DNA of 64,000 nucleotides from Marinagarivorans algicola (GTDB lineage Bacteria > Pseudomonadota > Gammaproteobacteria > Pseudomonadales > Cellvibrionaceae), in contig NZ_LGAK01000001.1 of the NCBI RefSeq assembly GCF_001292705.1, positions 62,001 to 126,000 on the forward strand, in the 5' to 3' direction. Shown here one piece after another: positions 48,922 through 59,978 of this stretch. Made by a program: the position numbers and the translations under genes. The notes under the pieces were generated by a model. That model did not search any database and was not told where the DNA came from. It saw nothing but the letters and a program-made list of their open reading frames with translations. Numbering within the stretch: the stretch's first letter is position 1; each line of letters opens with the position of its first letter.

Positions 48922-48985
48922 ATTTGCAGCCAATATTTTAATGTCGGATTTGGGTCATATGGGTACACTAAGCCTGAATGATTAC
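48922..48985 (+). repeat. Direct repeat B beside the glycosyltransferase gene
   Basis: Partner of 47320-47384 (see there), about 1.6 kb away. Together they bracket the glycosyltransferase gene and its ~330-bp upstream region, which also holds a tandem pair of AAAACGCTGTAGAG (about 48767-48796). Confidence 0.55.
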
Positions 48986-48990
48986 TAGCG

Positions 48991-49533
48991 TTACAGGGTG
49001 ATGGCTTTGAGTTCTGGATCTTCGACAGCGTAGTGCTGCCATAGGTGATCAAAGGTCTCTAGAGCATGGCGAGACTCGGCGCTGGCTTGGCGGCAAAAAA
49101 AGCCTTGATAGGTGGATTCTTGATTAAAAAAGACTAAGGTTGTGCGATCGCTAATGCAAAAGGCTGTTTGTGGTTGTGGGTGTTCTTGCGTCAAGATACG
49201 TATTTGAATTGAGCTGGGTAAGCGCTGGCTGAGTGAGACTAGCAAATGCTGATGGCCATACAGTGATTTTGGATTTTGAATCAGTATGCGTACTAGGGCG
49301 TTACGATGGCGGCGGGCGACGCGCGATATGTGATTGGTGAGGTTAGTACAGCTGTATAGTGCTGGCTCTAGGGAGTAGCAAAAAATAGTGATGTCACGCT
49401 GCGCTGTTTGAATGCCCATATACAGGGCGTCGCTGGCGCTTTGGAGAGTGTCAAACCGAATGACGCCAGTGTCGCCTTGTGGAGGTTGCGTACTTGGCGG
49501 CTGAGTGATGGCTGCATCGTTGTGTTGGGCCAT
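48991..49533 (-). CDS. Conserved hypothetical protein, PLD-like (DUF7931 type)
   Basis: 180-aa protein found in pseudomonad-like genomes next to the GNAT and roxA genes seen here. After a Gln/Pro-rich N terminus, ALYMGIQTAQRDITIFCYSLEPALYSC resembles the first half of a phospholipase-D-like fold, but the HxKxxxxD catalytic motif is not evident, so enzymatic activity is unlikely. It is the last of a minus-strand set roxA-GNAT-this gene with short gaps. Function unknown. Confidence 0.75.
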   Translation of the reverse strand: MAQHNDAAITQPPSTQPPQGDTGVIRFDTLQSASDALYMGIQTAQRDITIFCYSLEPALYSCTNLTNHISRVARRHRNALVRILIQNPKSLYGHQHLLVSLSQRLPSSIQIRILTQEHPQPQTAFCISDRTTLVFFNQESTYQGFFCRQASAESRHALETFDHLWQHYAVEDPELKAITL

Positions 49534-49583
49534 AGTGTGTGATCCGCTGTTGGATTGATGTATTGGCGTTAGAGTAGAGCGGT

Positions 49584-50057
49584 TTAAGGTGCACTAAAGC
49601 CTAAAGGTTTACTGATGGGCTTATGCAGAATATTGGCCTCGTAGTAGCTATCACCGGTAACGGTGAAGTTGTGTTTTAAATAAAAGCCAAGGGCATCAAT
49701 CTGCGCATTGGCGGTCAGCTCGCTCATGCCGGCATGCATCGCTGAGCGGCTGACAGCTTTTATCAGAGCATTACCAACCCCTTGGTTACGATAATGCTTA
49801 AGAACGGCCATACGGGTGAGCTTGTAGTGCTTAACAAGGCGTGCAGTGCCTACAGGCGTGCCGTTGTAGTAAGCGATAAAGTGCTGTGAGTCTTGCTCTT
49901 GGCCGTCCCATTCAATATGTGGAGGGACCTTTTGCTCTTTGATAAACACTTGCTCGCGAATGGACTCGAGCGCCGAGGCGTCTGCAGGCCAGCGCACCTG
50001 GCGCACCTTAACAATCGGCGTTAAGGTCGGTGGGTTAAGGCAGGTTGAGGTATCCAT
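49584..50057 (-). CDS. GNAT family N-acetyltransferase
   Basis: 157-aa predicted acetyltransferase. SIREQVFIKEQKVPPHIEWDGQEQDSQHF and VGTARLVKHYKLTRMAVLKHYRNQGVGNALI (acetyl-CoA pyrophosphate loop Q-x-x-G-x-G-like), then DALGFYLKHNF, are typical of the ElaA/YjcF-like group. ATG 50057 lies inside the roxA 3' end (23-bp overlap), which suggests translational coupling. A TTG two codons upstream is less likely. Substrate unknown. Confidence 0.85.
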   Translation of the reverse strand: MDTSTCLNPPTLTPIVKVRQVRWPADASALESIREQVFIKEQKVPPHIEWDGQEQDSQHFIAYYNGTPVGTARLVKHYKLTRMAVLKHYRNQGVGNALIKAVSRSAMHAGMSELTANAQIDALGFYLKHNFTVTGDSYYEANILHKPISKPLGFSAP

Positions 50058-51249
50058 GGTCAATCCACTGGTTTATGACGGCACAATCATCAGCCGAATA
50101 ATGTTGAGGCTCAATGGCCGTATAGTTACATAATGCACACGCTAAGGTTAGACTTGTTTGCCAGCTTTGACCATTAATGAAAACGGTGGCTTGTGGCTTT
50201 TGGTTGATCGTTGTTGAGTCAGGTGGTGCGTTGTGATGATGTAAATGGTGGCCGATATTAGGAGGCGCTGGCGTGTCGGGGTTCACAGTGTAGGCCGCGC
50301 GGGTATTAGCGGTCATAACGAGGTGATCGGTGTTAAATTCACCCGTGGTGATATCGGGACTGCAGCGCTTTTCTTCGGTCAGGTGGCAGCCTAACCACTG
50401 ACCAACCCGTGCGGGTGTAAAGTAGTTGCGGCAGCGCTCAGCAATTTGCTCTACGACCTGCTGTGTGATTTCTCCCCCCAGATTGGCCGGTAAATTTTCA
50501 GGGTCGCGGTAGCGTATATCGGCGCTGAGTTCGCTGGCAATATCTTGGCTTAGGTCTAGCAAAATATCACTATAACTGGGTGCTCTAAAGCCAATGGAAT
50601 AAGTGGTGCAGTCATCTGTCGCGCCAATGCCCCAGTGCGCGATGTTGGCTGGTATATAGAGTAGGTCGCCAGGTTGCGCCAAATATTGTGCTTGCGTATC
50701 GAATTCCGTCAGAATTTTTAATGGACAATCGGTCAATAGGGGCGACTGTTCGCTGCATGATTGGCCTATCTGCCAGCGGCGACTGCCGGTACCTTGCAAT
50801 AAAAACACGTCATAGTAATCAAAGTGTGGCCCCACACTGCCTCCAATAGGAGCAATGCTGGCCATAATGTCATCGACCCGCCAATGCGGTAAGAATTTAA
50901 ATTGTTGAAGTAAATCGTGGGCTTCTGGGCAGATTTGGTCCAGCGCTTGAATCAGTAAGGTGAAGTGGCTGGGCGGGAGTGTTGCAAAGCGTTCTTCGGG
51001 CAGCGGGCCATGCTCAAGCTGCCATTGGCTGTTTAAGGGGTTTTTGCAGGTTTGCTCAATAATGAGCCGAGACTCAACACTATCTTCAAGGGCGAGCCCT
51101 GCTAGCTCATTACTGTCGAGTGGCGCTTGCCAATTGGCGAGTGCATTTTTGATAAATAGCGGTTTTTTTTGCCAGTAGTCGCGTAAAAAGTCTTGTACGG
51201 GCAAGTCGCCTAGGTGGGTAAGTGGTTTGATGGGCGTTTTTTTTTGCAT
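50035..51249 (-). CDS. roxA: Ribosomal protein uL16 arginine hydroxylase RoxA (cupin/JmjC)
   Basis: RoxA (YcfD) is an Fe(II)/2-oxoglutarate oxygenase that hydroxylates an arginine of ribosomal protein L16. The 404-aa protein (E. coli 373) has the N-terminal DFLRDYWQKKPLFIKNA and the iron-binding HxD...H facial triad: His142 and Asp144 in VGPHFDYYD, His205 in ANIAHWGIG. The C-terminal winged-helix-like part is longer than E. coli's, with an His/Pro/Asp-rich linker (about 315-345). It lies just after purB, as in Pseudomonas. Confidence 0.9.
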   Translation of the reverse strand: MQKKTPIKPLTHLGDLPVQDFLRDYWQKKPLFIKNALANWQAPLDSNELAGLALEDSVESRLIIEQTCKNPLNSQWQLEHGPLPEERFATLPPSHFTLLIQALDQICPEAHDLLQQFKFLPHWRVDDIMASIAPIGGSVGPHFDYYDVFLLQGTGSRRWQIGQSCSEQSPLLTDCPLKILTEFDTQAQYLAQPGDLLYIPANIAHWGIGATDDCTTYSIGFRAPSYSDILLDLSQDIASELSADIRYRDPENLPANLGGEITQQVVEQIAERCRNYFTPARVGQWLGCHLTEEKRCSPDITTGEFNTDHLVMTANTRAAYTVNPDTPAPPNIGHHLHHHNAPPDSTTINQKPQATVFINGQSWQTSLTLACALCNYTAIEPQHYSADDCAVINQWIDHGYLNLP

Positions 51250-51323
51250 GATAATAGACCGGCGGCCGCTACGACCAAAAACTTATGGTAACCGGTGTGG
51301 CAGACCATAATATTTAAAAATAA

Positions 51324-51350
51324 AAAAAGCCCTTTATTAAAGGGCTTTTT
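51324..51350 (-). terminator. Terminator downstream of purB
   Basis: A 12-bp perfect stem (51324-51335 with 51339-51350; AAAAAGCCCTTT / AAAGGGCTTTTT), three-base loop, and a minus-strand T-run continuing towards 51312. It should end purB and separates it from roxA. Confidence 0.88.
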
Positions 51351-51414
51351 GTGTGCTGGGGTTGTTTAATGCGGGGTAGAAAAGCCCTAATACTTAAAGG
51401 GTTTTAGCTAATGG

Positions 51415-54169
<2,755 letters not shown>

Positions 54170-54537
54170 ATATTGACACGATTAAATGGGCGTTCTACAA
54201 AGATAGCAGGTGTTTTCGCTAAAGAGTTTACGATAAAAGAAGAGAAAGGGGTTGGCAAATTATTGGGTTTCCATCTATTCTTGAATAGAATATTTTTTAT
54301 GCTTTTTATATGTTTTCTATGTGTATTAATCGCATGTTATGCACTCTGTAAAGATTAATGCGACTTAATAATGGTTTTAACGTCGAGTGTTCTTATGTGT
54401 AATATGTCATTTTGTTTGTTGATAAGCAGCTTTTTTTGATAAAAGGTTATCTGTTTGTCAGTATTTGTGGGTCAAGCCGTTGCATATGCTTGGGCGCTGT
54501 TAATTTAATTACTTTTGCCGCCAATCGGAGGGCATAA
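54170..54537. other. Divergent intergenic region upstream of cysB
   Basis: 368 bp between the divergent DUF3530 and cysB genes. A 61-codon plus-strand frame at 54173 has a hydrophobic stretch but no ribosome site, and is not supported. The region is AT-rich and should carry both promoters; no clear operator seen. Confidence 0.4.
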
Positions 54538-55512
<975 letters not shown>

Positions 55513-55563
55513 TCTGAAATTACGGGTTACAGTTCATTGACCAGGCATGTAATCATAAGCACT

Positions 55564-55613
55564 AAAAAGCCCAAGGAAAAACCCCGCTTTAGTGAGGCTC
55601 AGGCGGGCTTTTT
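55564..55613 (+). terminator. Terminator after cysB
   Basis: Nested hairpins: outer AAAAAGCCC (55564-55572) with GGGCTTTTT (55605-55613), inner CCCGC (55583-55587) with GCGGG (55603-55607), then Ts. Either form could terminate cysB. Confidence 0.75.
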
Positions 55614-55677
55614 CATGCACTGATCAGCATCGGTTGATGCCTGCGGTTTTGGTTGATCAGTTATGCTGTGTAGCGCC

Positions 55678-55761
55678 TCTTGCATTGTTACTATTCCCTC
55701 TTGCATTGTTACTATTCCCTCTTGCACTGTTACTATTCCCTCTTGCATTGTTGCTATTCGC
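55678..55761. repeat. Four tandem 21-bp repeats
   Basis: Unit TCTTGCATTGTTACTATTCCC followed by three copies with 0, 1 and 2 substitutions (T to C in unit 3; A to G and C to G in unit 4). The block lies between the cysB terminator and the 3' end of the DUF4124 gene, overlapping its last codons. Confidence 0.9.
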
Positions 55762-56200
55762 AGCTTTCTCTTATCGCTTGCTGAGAGCGTTGTATTTCTT
55801 TGAGTATTTGCGCTTTTTCGAGATAGTAAAACCCGCCTTGTGTATCTTGCATGCGAATGCGTGAGCCAGAGTTTAAAGTTTTAAGACGCTCTTGTTCGGC
55901 TTTGCAACGCTCGGGATCCAGCTGTTTAGCGTTGGGGTCGGTAGCGGCTTGCAGTGGCCCTGACAGTTGCGTGGGAGGGCTATCCTCATCGCTGTTTTCT
56001 GATGGGTCTTCCTTCGCGTGGGTTTTTACTTTCACTGTTTGAACAGATGTTGCCTCAGCCGCTTGTGGTGGCCGCTCTGAAAAGTGCGCAACGCCGTTTT
56101 CATCGACCCATTTGTAATATTTTCCAGCTAGCGCGGTAAGGCTTAAGCTGAGTACTGTGACAAAGAGCACGATAATGGCAGTGGTTTTTATTGGATGCAT
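55754..56200 (-). CDS. DUF4124 domain exported protein
   Basis: 148-aa protein with a signal peptide (TAIIVLFVTVLSLSLTALAG, cleavage near residue 26), then the DUF4124 motif YYKWVDENGVAHFSERPP, a Ser/Asp/Glu linker and a Lys/Gln-rich helical C terminus. The family is common in gammaproteobacteria but its function is not known; a periplasmic location is inferred. The last codons overlap the final tandem repeat unit. It follows tolC convergently-oriented genes on the same minus strand 110 bp downstream. Confidence 0.82.
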   Translation of the reverse strand: MHPIKTTAIIVLFVTVLSLSLTALAGKYYKWVDENGVAHFSERPPQAAEATSVQTVKVKTHAKEDPSENSDEDSPPTQLSGPLQAATDPNAKQLDPERCKAEQERLKTLNSGSRIRMQDTQGGFYYLEKAQILKEIQRSQQAIRESCE

Positions 56201-56310
56201 AACTTTGGCCCTGTTATCTTGGTGTTTAGCCCTCTTAAATCAATGTTGTGACCGCGATTGGCTTAAGAGGGCGAGTAATACATGCCAAAGCATACCTTAA
56301 ATGCGCAGTA

Positions 56311-57684
56311 TTAGCTTCGTTGTTCAGCGGTTAGGCCAACCAGTTGTTCTTTATTGAGCCATTGATCTAGTTGGATAAGGTCGGCCGCAGATAGCATGCC
56401 GGCAGCTTGTTTTAAGCGAAGTCCAGATAGGACATAATCGTAAAGAGCACCTAAGAAGTCTCGTTTTGTCGCATAGACTTTGCGCTGTGCATCGAGCACG
56501 TTAACTAAGTTACGTGTGCCAACATCATAGCCTGCCTTGGTAGCTTCTAAGGCACTTTCACTTGATATTATCGCTTGCTGGCGTGCCTGTACAGTGGCAA
56601 CACCGGTATTTACACGCTGATGTAGTGAGCGCGTGTCTTGAGTCACTTTACGCTCTATTTGACTAACAGTTTCTTTGGCGGCTACTTGCTGGTAAGCCGC
56701 TTGTTGGCGCTGTGCTGAAACGCGACTACCACTATACAAAGGTAAGCTTAGTGTTAGCGCCACATTAGTACCCACTGAGGTGTTAATGTTTTGCTCAGCG
56801 ATGCCGTCATTTGTTCTGTCGCTATAGCCGACGGTGGCATTCAGTGTAGGCAAGTGGCCGCTGCGCTGTATTTTGTAATTGGCTTGTGCTGCAGCGAGTT
56901 GGATTTTTGCACTTTGTAATTCAAGATTGGTATTTTTTGCCATGGTGACCCATTCGGTTCTTGCTGCTGGGGTTGGCGGGGTTACCGGGAAGTTGTTTTT
57001 GAGGGGCGCAACCTTTTTGTGTGCTTTACCTGTCAATACCTCTAAGGCTTCAAAAGCAATCACTAGGGCGCCTTCTAGTGTTAGTCTATTGGCTTTGGCC
57101 GAGTCGAATTCGGCTTGTGCTTCATGAACTTCTGTGATGGCGGTCAGGCCCACTTCAAAGCGTTGCTTGGTTTGCTCAAGGCTATGTGATAACGCGTCTT
57201 CTTCAGCGATGGCGGTTTCTAAGTCATCCACAGCTTTAAGGCTATCAAAATAGGCCTCTGCGGTACGTAAAATCAGGTTTTGCTGCTCAATACCAAAGCT
57301 TGCTTCGCTTAATGTGACGCTGGATTGGCTTTGTTTATAGGTATACCAATTAGCAGCGTTAAAGAGAGGTTGAGAAAGCGTAACACCGTAGGTTGTCGTG
57401 TCGGTTTCAACATCGAAAGAGGGACTATTGTTTTGGCTGCCGTCACCGTTAAACTCACTGTAGCTAGCTTCGGCATTAATTTGTGGGAGTAGCCCAGATA
57501 GCCCGATTTTTTTACTGAGTTTTCCCGAGTCTAAATTCGCCTGAGCGACTTTGAACTGTGCATCATTTTTAAGGGCGAGCTGGTAAATCTCGGCCAGTGA
57601 TTCGCTGTGACTAATACTGGGCATAACCAAGCTGGCAGAGGTGATTATGCCCAGTAGTTGATGCTTGCTAGGAAGTTTAAACAT
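56311..57684 (-). CDS. tolC: TolC family outer-membrane efflux protein
   Basis: TolC forms the outer-membrane exit duct for RND and ABC exporters and type I secretion. From ATG 57684 (AAGGA 7 bases upstream; MFKLPSKHQLLG) it has 457 aa with a signal peptide and the two-fold repeat of TolC: LAEIYQLALKNDAQFKVAQANLDS and NTNLELQSAKIQLAAAQANYKIQRSG, plus GTRNLVNVLDAQRKVYATKRDF near the end. The open frame to 57804 would translate a hexamer repeat as an NT-rich tract and is not believed. A hexamer microsatellite lies 52-98 bp upstream of the start. Confidence 0.93.
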   Translation of the reverse strand: MFKLPSKHQLLGIITSASLVMPSISHSESLAEIYQLALKNDAQFKVAQANLDSGKLSKKIGLSGLLPQINAEASYSEFNGDGSQNNSPSFDVETDTTTYGVTLSQPLFNAANWYTYKQSQSSVTLSEASFGIEQQNLILRTAEAYFDSLKAVDDLETAIAEEDALSHSLEQTKQRFEVGLTAITEVHEAQAEFDSAKANRLTLEGALVIAFEALEVLTGKAHKKVAPLKNNFPVTPPTPAARTEWVTMAKNTNLELQSAKIQLAAAQANYKIQRSGHLPTLNATVGYSDRTNDGIAEQNINTSVGTNVALTLSLPLYSGSRVSAQRQQAAYQQVAAKETVSQIERKVTQDTRSLHQRVNTGVATVQARQQAIISSESALEATKAGYDVGTRNLVNVLDAQRKVYATKRDFLGALYDYVLSGLRLKQAAGMLSAADLIQLDQWLNKEQLVGLTAEQRS

Positions 57685-57735
57685 TGACAGTTCCTTAAAG
57701 TTAATAATGGTCAAATGATGGCGTAATGAATATGC

Positions 57736-57782
57736 TGTATTTGTATTTGTATTTGTATTTGTATTTGTATTTGTATTTGTAT
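57736..57782. repeat. Hexanucleotide microsatellite upstream of tolC
   Basis: Seven perfect TGTATT units plus a partial (TGTAT); on the coding strand AATACA repeats. It lies 52-98 bp upstream of the tolC start, where the promoter is expected, so changes in copy number could alter promoter spacing or the leader length. Confidence 0.92.
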
Positions 57783-57845
57783 GTGCTTGTGATGCGTTGT
57801 GCACCGATACAGTGTGTTGCTGTAAAGTTTGAGTTTGCTGGCTGA

Positions 57846-58178
57846 TTATACAAAAGTGTCTATTGTTGAGCCCAGCTTAATCACTGAGCGTGCGAGCGGA
57901 TAAGTATTTTTGGTGAAGGCTGGGCCTGCTAGATCAGGTGTATAGATGCGCGATGGATCTAAAAGTTGCACGTCATCTTTAACGGGTTTGGCTTCTATCG
58001 TGCGGATAGGCGGGTGAGCCTGAGGGCTAGCGGTATGCGCCTGCACTGTGGTGCCAGAGTGAGGCGTGTTAGGTTTGGGCGATGGGGTGCGTATATGCTC
58101 GCCTTCTATGGTGATAGCTGGGCGAGCATGCAATATTGTTGGCCGAGTATAATGACTTTCAGTAATAATAACGTTCAT
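57846..58178 (-). CDS. Hypothetical protein upstream of tolC
   Basis: 110-aa Pro/Thr/His-rich protein of no recognisable family, without a signal peptide or membrane segment. It begins MNVIITESHYTRPTILHARP, with an AAGGCGG-like site about 9-15 bases before the ATG. It could be a real small gene co-transcribed with tolC or a chance frame; the biased composition argues for caution. Confidence 0.45.
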   Translation of the reverse strand: MNVIITESHYTRPTILHARPAITIEGEHIRTPSPKPNTPHSGTTVQAHTASPQAHPPIRTIEAKPVKDDVQLLDPSRIYTPDLAGPAFTKNTYPLARSVIKLGSTIDTFV

Positions 58179-58279
58179 TGCAAAGCCGCCTTATGGCATC
58201 AATCCGTTAGTATAAACGGCATGTATTGTACGGCTATTGCTTGCATTGTCCAATACTCGTGGCGTGAATGCATCAGCAA

Positions 58280-58313
58280 AAAGCCCCTTTTAGTCTCAGC
58301 TATAAGGGGCTTT
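58280..58313 (-). terminator. Hairpin terminator upstream of the 58178 gene
   Basis: Arms AAAGCCCCTT (58280-58289) and AAGGGGCTTT (58304-58313) with a 14-base loop; on the minus strand the stem is followed by TTTTT. It sits in the gene-free stretch 58179-58605, which otherwise shows nothing recognisable, and may end the YdcH-like transcript. Confidence 0.7.
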
Positions 58314-58605
58314 GAATTTGTCCGTCCTCTGGGTTACGGCTCCCGTTAAACTCCTGACTCCTGTGTTGGCTTCATGCCGCACGCTCCTGTGCTATTTGCT
58401 TTATCCAAAGCGATCCAGTTCCTAGTATATTCCATTGTGATGGTTGCACCCTTAAGTGTTTGTGAAAAGTGTTTGTGAAGGGTGATATTCAAAAAAGTCT
58501 TCATTCAAAAGCATGACTAATGATTCATATTAAAAAGTGTAGGCGCTCAGTATTGAAGGGTGTTGATTTATGTGTCGCGCCAGTATTAATGGCGCTATTT
58601 TGAGG

Positions 58606-58785
58606 TTAAGCGGTTTCTGATTTTTGAATTATGCTACATAGGGTGTCTTTGGCTTGCAAGTGCTTGACTTTAAGTGATTCTAAATGATCATCATGCTCGG
58701 GTAATTCGTGAGTTAAGCGATGACTTTCAATCGTGAGAGTCTCTTGTGTGATAATTTTATGATAAATGAATGGGATCGATGCCAT
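58606..58785 (-). CDS. Small YdcH-like (DUF465) protein
   Basis: About 59 aa if started at ATG 58785; a GTG at 58806 would add 7 residues. The segment IESHRLTHELPEHDDHLESLKVKHLQAKDTLCSII has the helical pattern of DUF465/YdcH proteins (a short coiled-coil ending LKxxxLxxKDxIxxxI). Neither start has a clear ribosome site. Function of this family is unknown. Confidence 0.6.
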   Translation of the reverse strand: MASIPFIYHKIITQETLTIESHRLTHELPEHDDHLESLKVKHLQAKDTLCSIIQKSETA

Positions 58786-58954
58786 GCCACGGCACTTTAA
58801 ATGCACACAGGCTTAAAGTGCGTCGAGCCATGAGTTTTGATAATGTCAGTGTCTAATACTAGATCGGTTACCAACGCTTGCCTTTCTATCATAGCGTAGC
58901 GTAGGAGAGCACTTTTGATATATGGCGCACTTACAGAGGCATGTAAAAGAAGGA

Positions 58955-59818
58955 TTAGGCTTTGATTTTAATGGCTTCATACAGGGCAATCCCTAATATC
59001 ATACTGCCACCGATGAGTGTTTGCACGGTGGGTTGTTCTGCCAAAATCAGCCAGCTTAGGCCAACGGCAATGGGCGGTTGTAAACAACTAATTAAGCTGG
59101 CTGACTTTGCCTGCATGACGCGCAAACTAATCGAAAATAATGTGTGACCGAGCGCAGTGCTCACGACGCCGAGCAATAATAGCATTAGCCAAGTATTATT
59201 CGAGGCTAACAACAGGCTTGGATAATCAATAAAAGCCGCGGTGAATAGCAGAATGACTAATAATTGGTAGATCATGATACTCTGGCTGGATTCTTGTGAT
59301 AGCCAGCGCCGCTGTACAATATTACGCACTGCCCATGTTGCACCTGATAGTAAGCCAAAAGCGACACCTAAAAAGGCTTGGCTATTAAGATCCCATGAGG
59401 GCACCATCAAACCGACTCCCATTAATACCGCCATACCGGCGAGTAGATCGTTTTTTTGAGGTTTTTGTTTATCGAGCAGCGGCTCGATAATAACGGTGAT
59501 AACCGGAAAGCTATAATGCGCCAAAATACCAATAGCGACAGTTGATATTTGCATCGCATGAAAAAAGCTACTCCAGTGGCAGGCCATTAAAGCCCCTACT
59601 AGCAAAACGAACCCATAGCTTTTTCGGGCTTTGAGTGACAGTAGGTTTTGGCTGCGCTGCAATTGCAAAATCATACACAAGGCAATGCAAGCAATACCGC
59701 AGCGTGCAAAAGTAATGGTGATCGCATCGAGAGGGATGGACTTTGATAATACGCCATTAATGGCCAAAATAACGGTCGCGCTATACAGCGCTAAAAGCCC
59801 ACGTTGGTGGCTGATCAT
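58955..59818 (-). CDS. EamA/DMT-superfamily transporter
   Basis: 287-aa integral membrane protein with ten predicted spans in two EamA repeats (ATVILAINGVLSKSIPLDAITITFARCGIA and GVAFGLLSGATWAVRNIVQRRWL). Members export metabolites or amino acids; the substrate is not predictable. AAGGATAATT precedes the ATG. It ends in ALYEAIKIKA, a usual short cytoplasmic tail. It follows sppA after a terminator. Confidence 0.88.
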   Translation of the reverse strand: MISHQRGLLALYSATVILAINGVLSKSIPLDAITITFARCGIACIALCMILQLQRSQNLLSLKARKSYGFVLLVGALMACHWSSFFHAMQISTVAIGILAHYSFPVITVIIEPLLDKQKPQKNDLLAGMAVLMGVGLMVPSWDLNSQAFLGVAFGLLSGATWAVRNIVQRRWLSQESSQSIMIYQLLVILLFTAAFIDYPSLLLASNNTWLMLLLLGVVSTALGHTLFSISLRVMQAKSASLISCLQPPIAVGLSWLILAEQPTVQTLIGGSMILGIALYEAIKIKA

Positions 59819-59860
59819 AATTATCCTTTTGGGGTGTATACCAACTTACCCTAAACAAGA

Positions 59861-59886
59861 AAAGCGGCTCAATAAAGCCGCTTTTT
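59861..59886 (-). terminator. Terminator downstream of sppA
   Basis: Ten-bp stem AAAAGCGGCT (59861-59870) / AGCCGCTTTT (59877-59886), six-base loop, T-rich on both sides, about 90 bp after the sppA stop and upstream of the EamA gene. Confidence 0.85.
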
Positions 59887-59978
59887 CATCGTGATAACAA
59901 GTCGCTATTAATAAACGATCGATGTGACGCCTTGATGAACGCTATAGCCCGGTCCTTAATGTTTAATAAACTTAATAT

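Noticed and set aside
54173-54358. 61-codon frame with a hydrophobic segment upstream of cysB
   Set aside because: No ribosome site and it begins almost on the start of the divergent DUF3530 gene; likely a promoter region.
55592-55864. Plus-strand frame with a repeated LALLLFP hydrophobic tract
   Set aside because: It arises from the 21-bp tandem repeats and overlaps the 3' end of the better supported DUF4124 gene.
57685-57804. N-terminal extension of TolC containing an NT repeat
   Set aside because: It translates the AATACA microsatellite, lacks homology, and a signal peptide with a good ribosome site starts at 57684.
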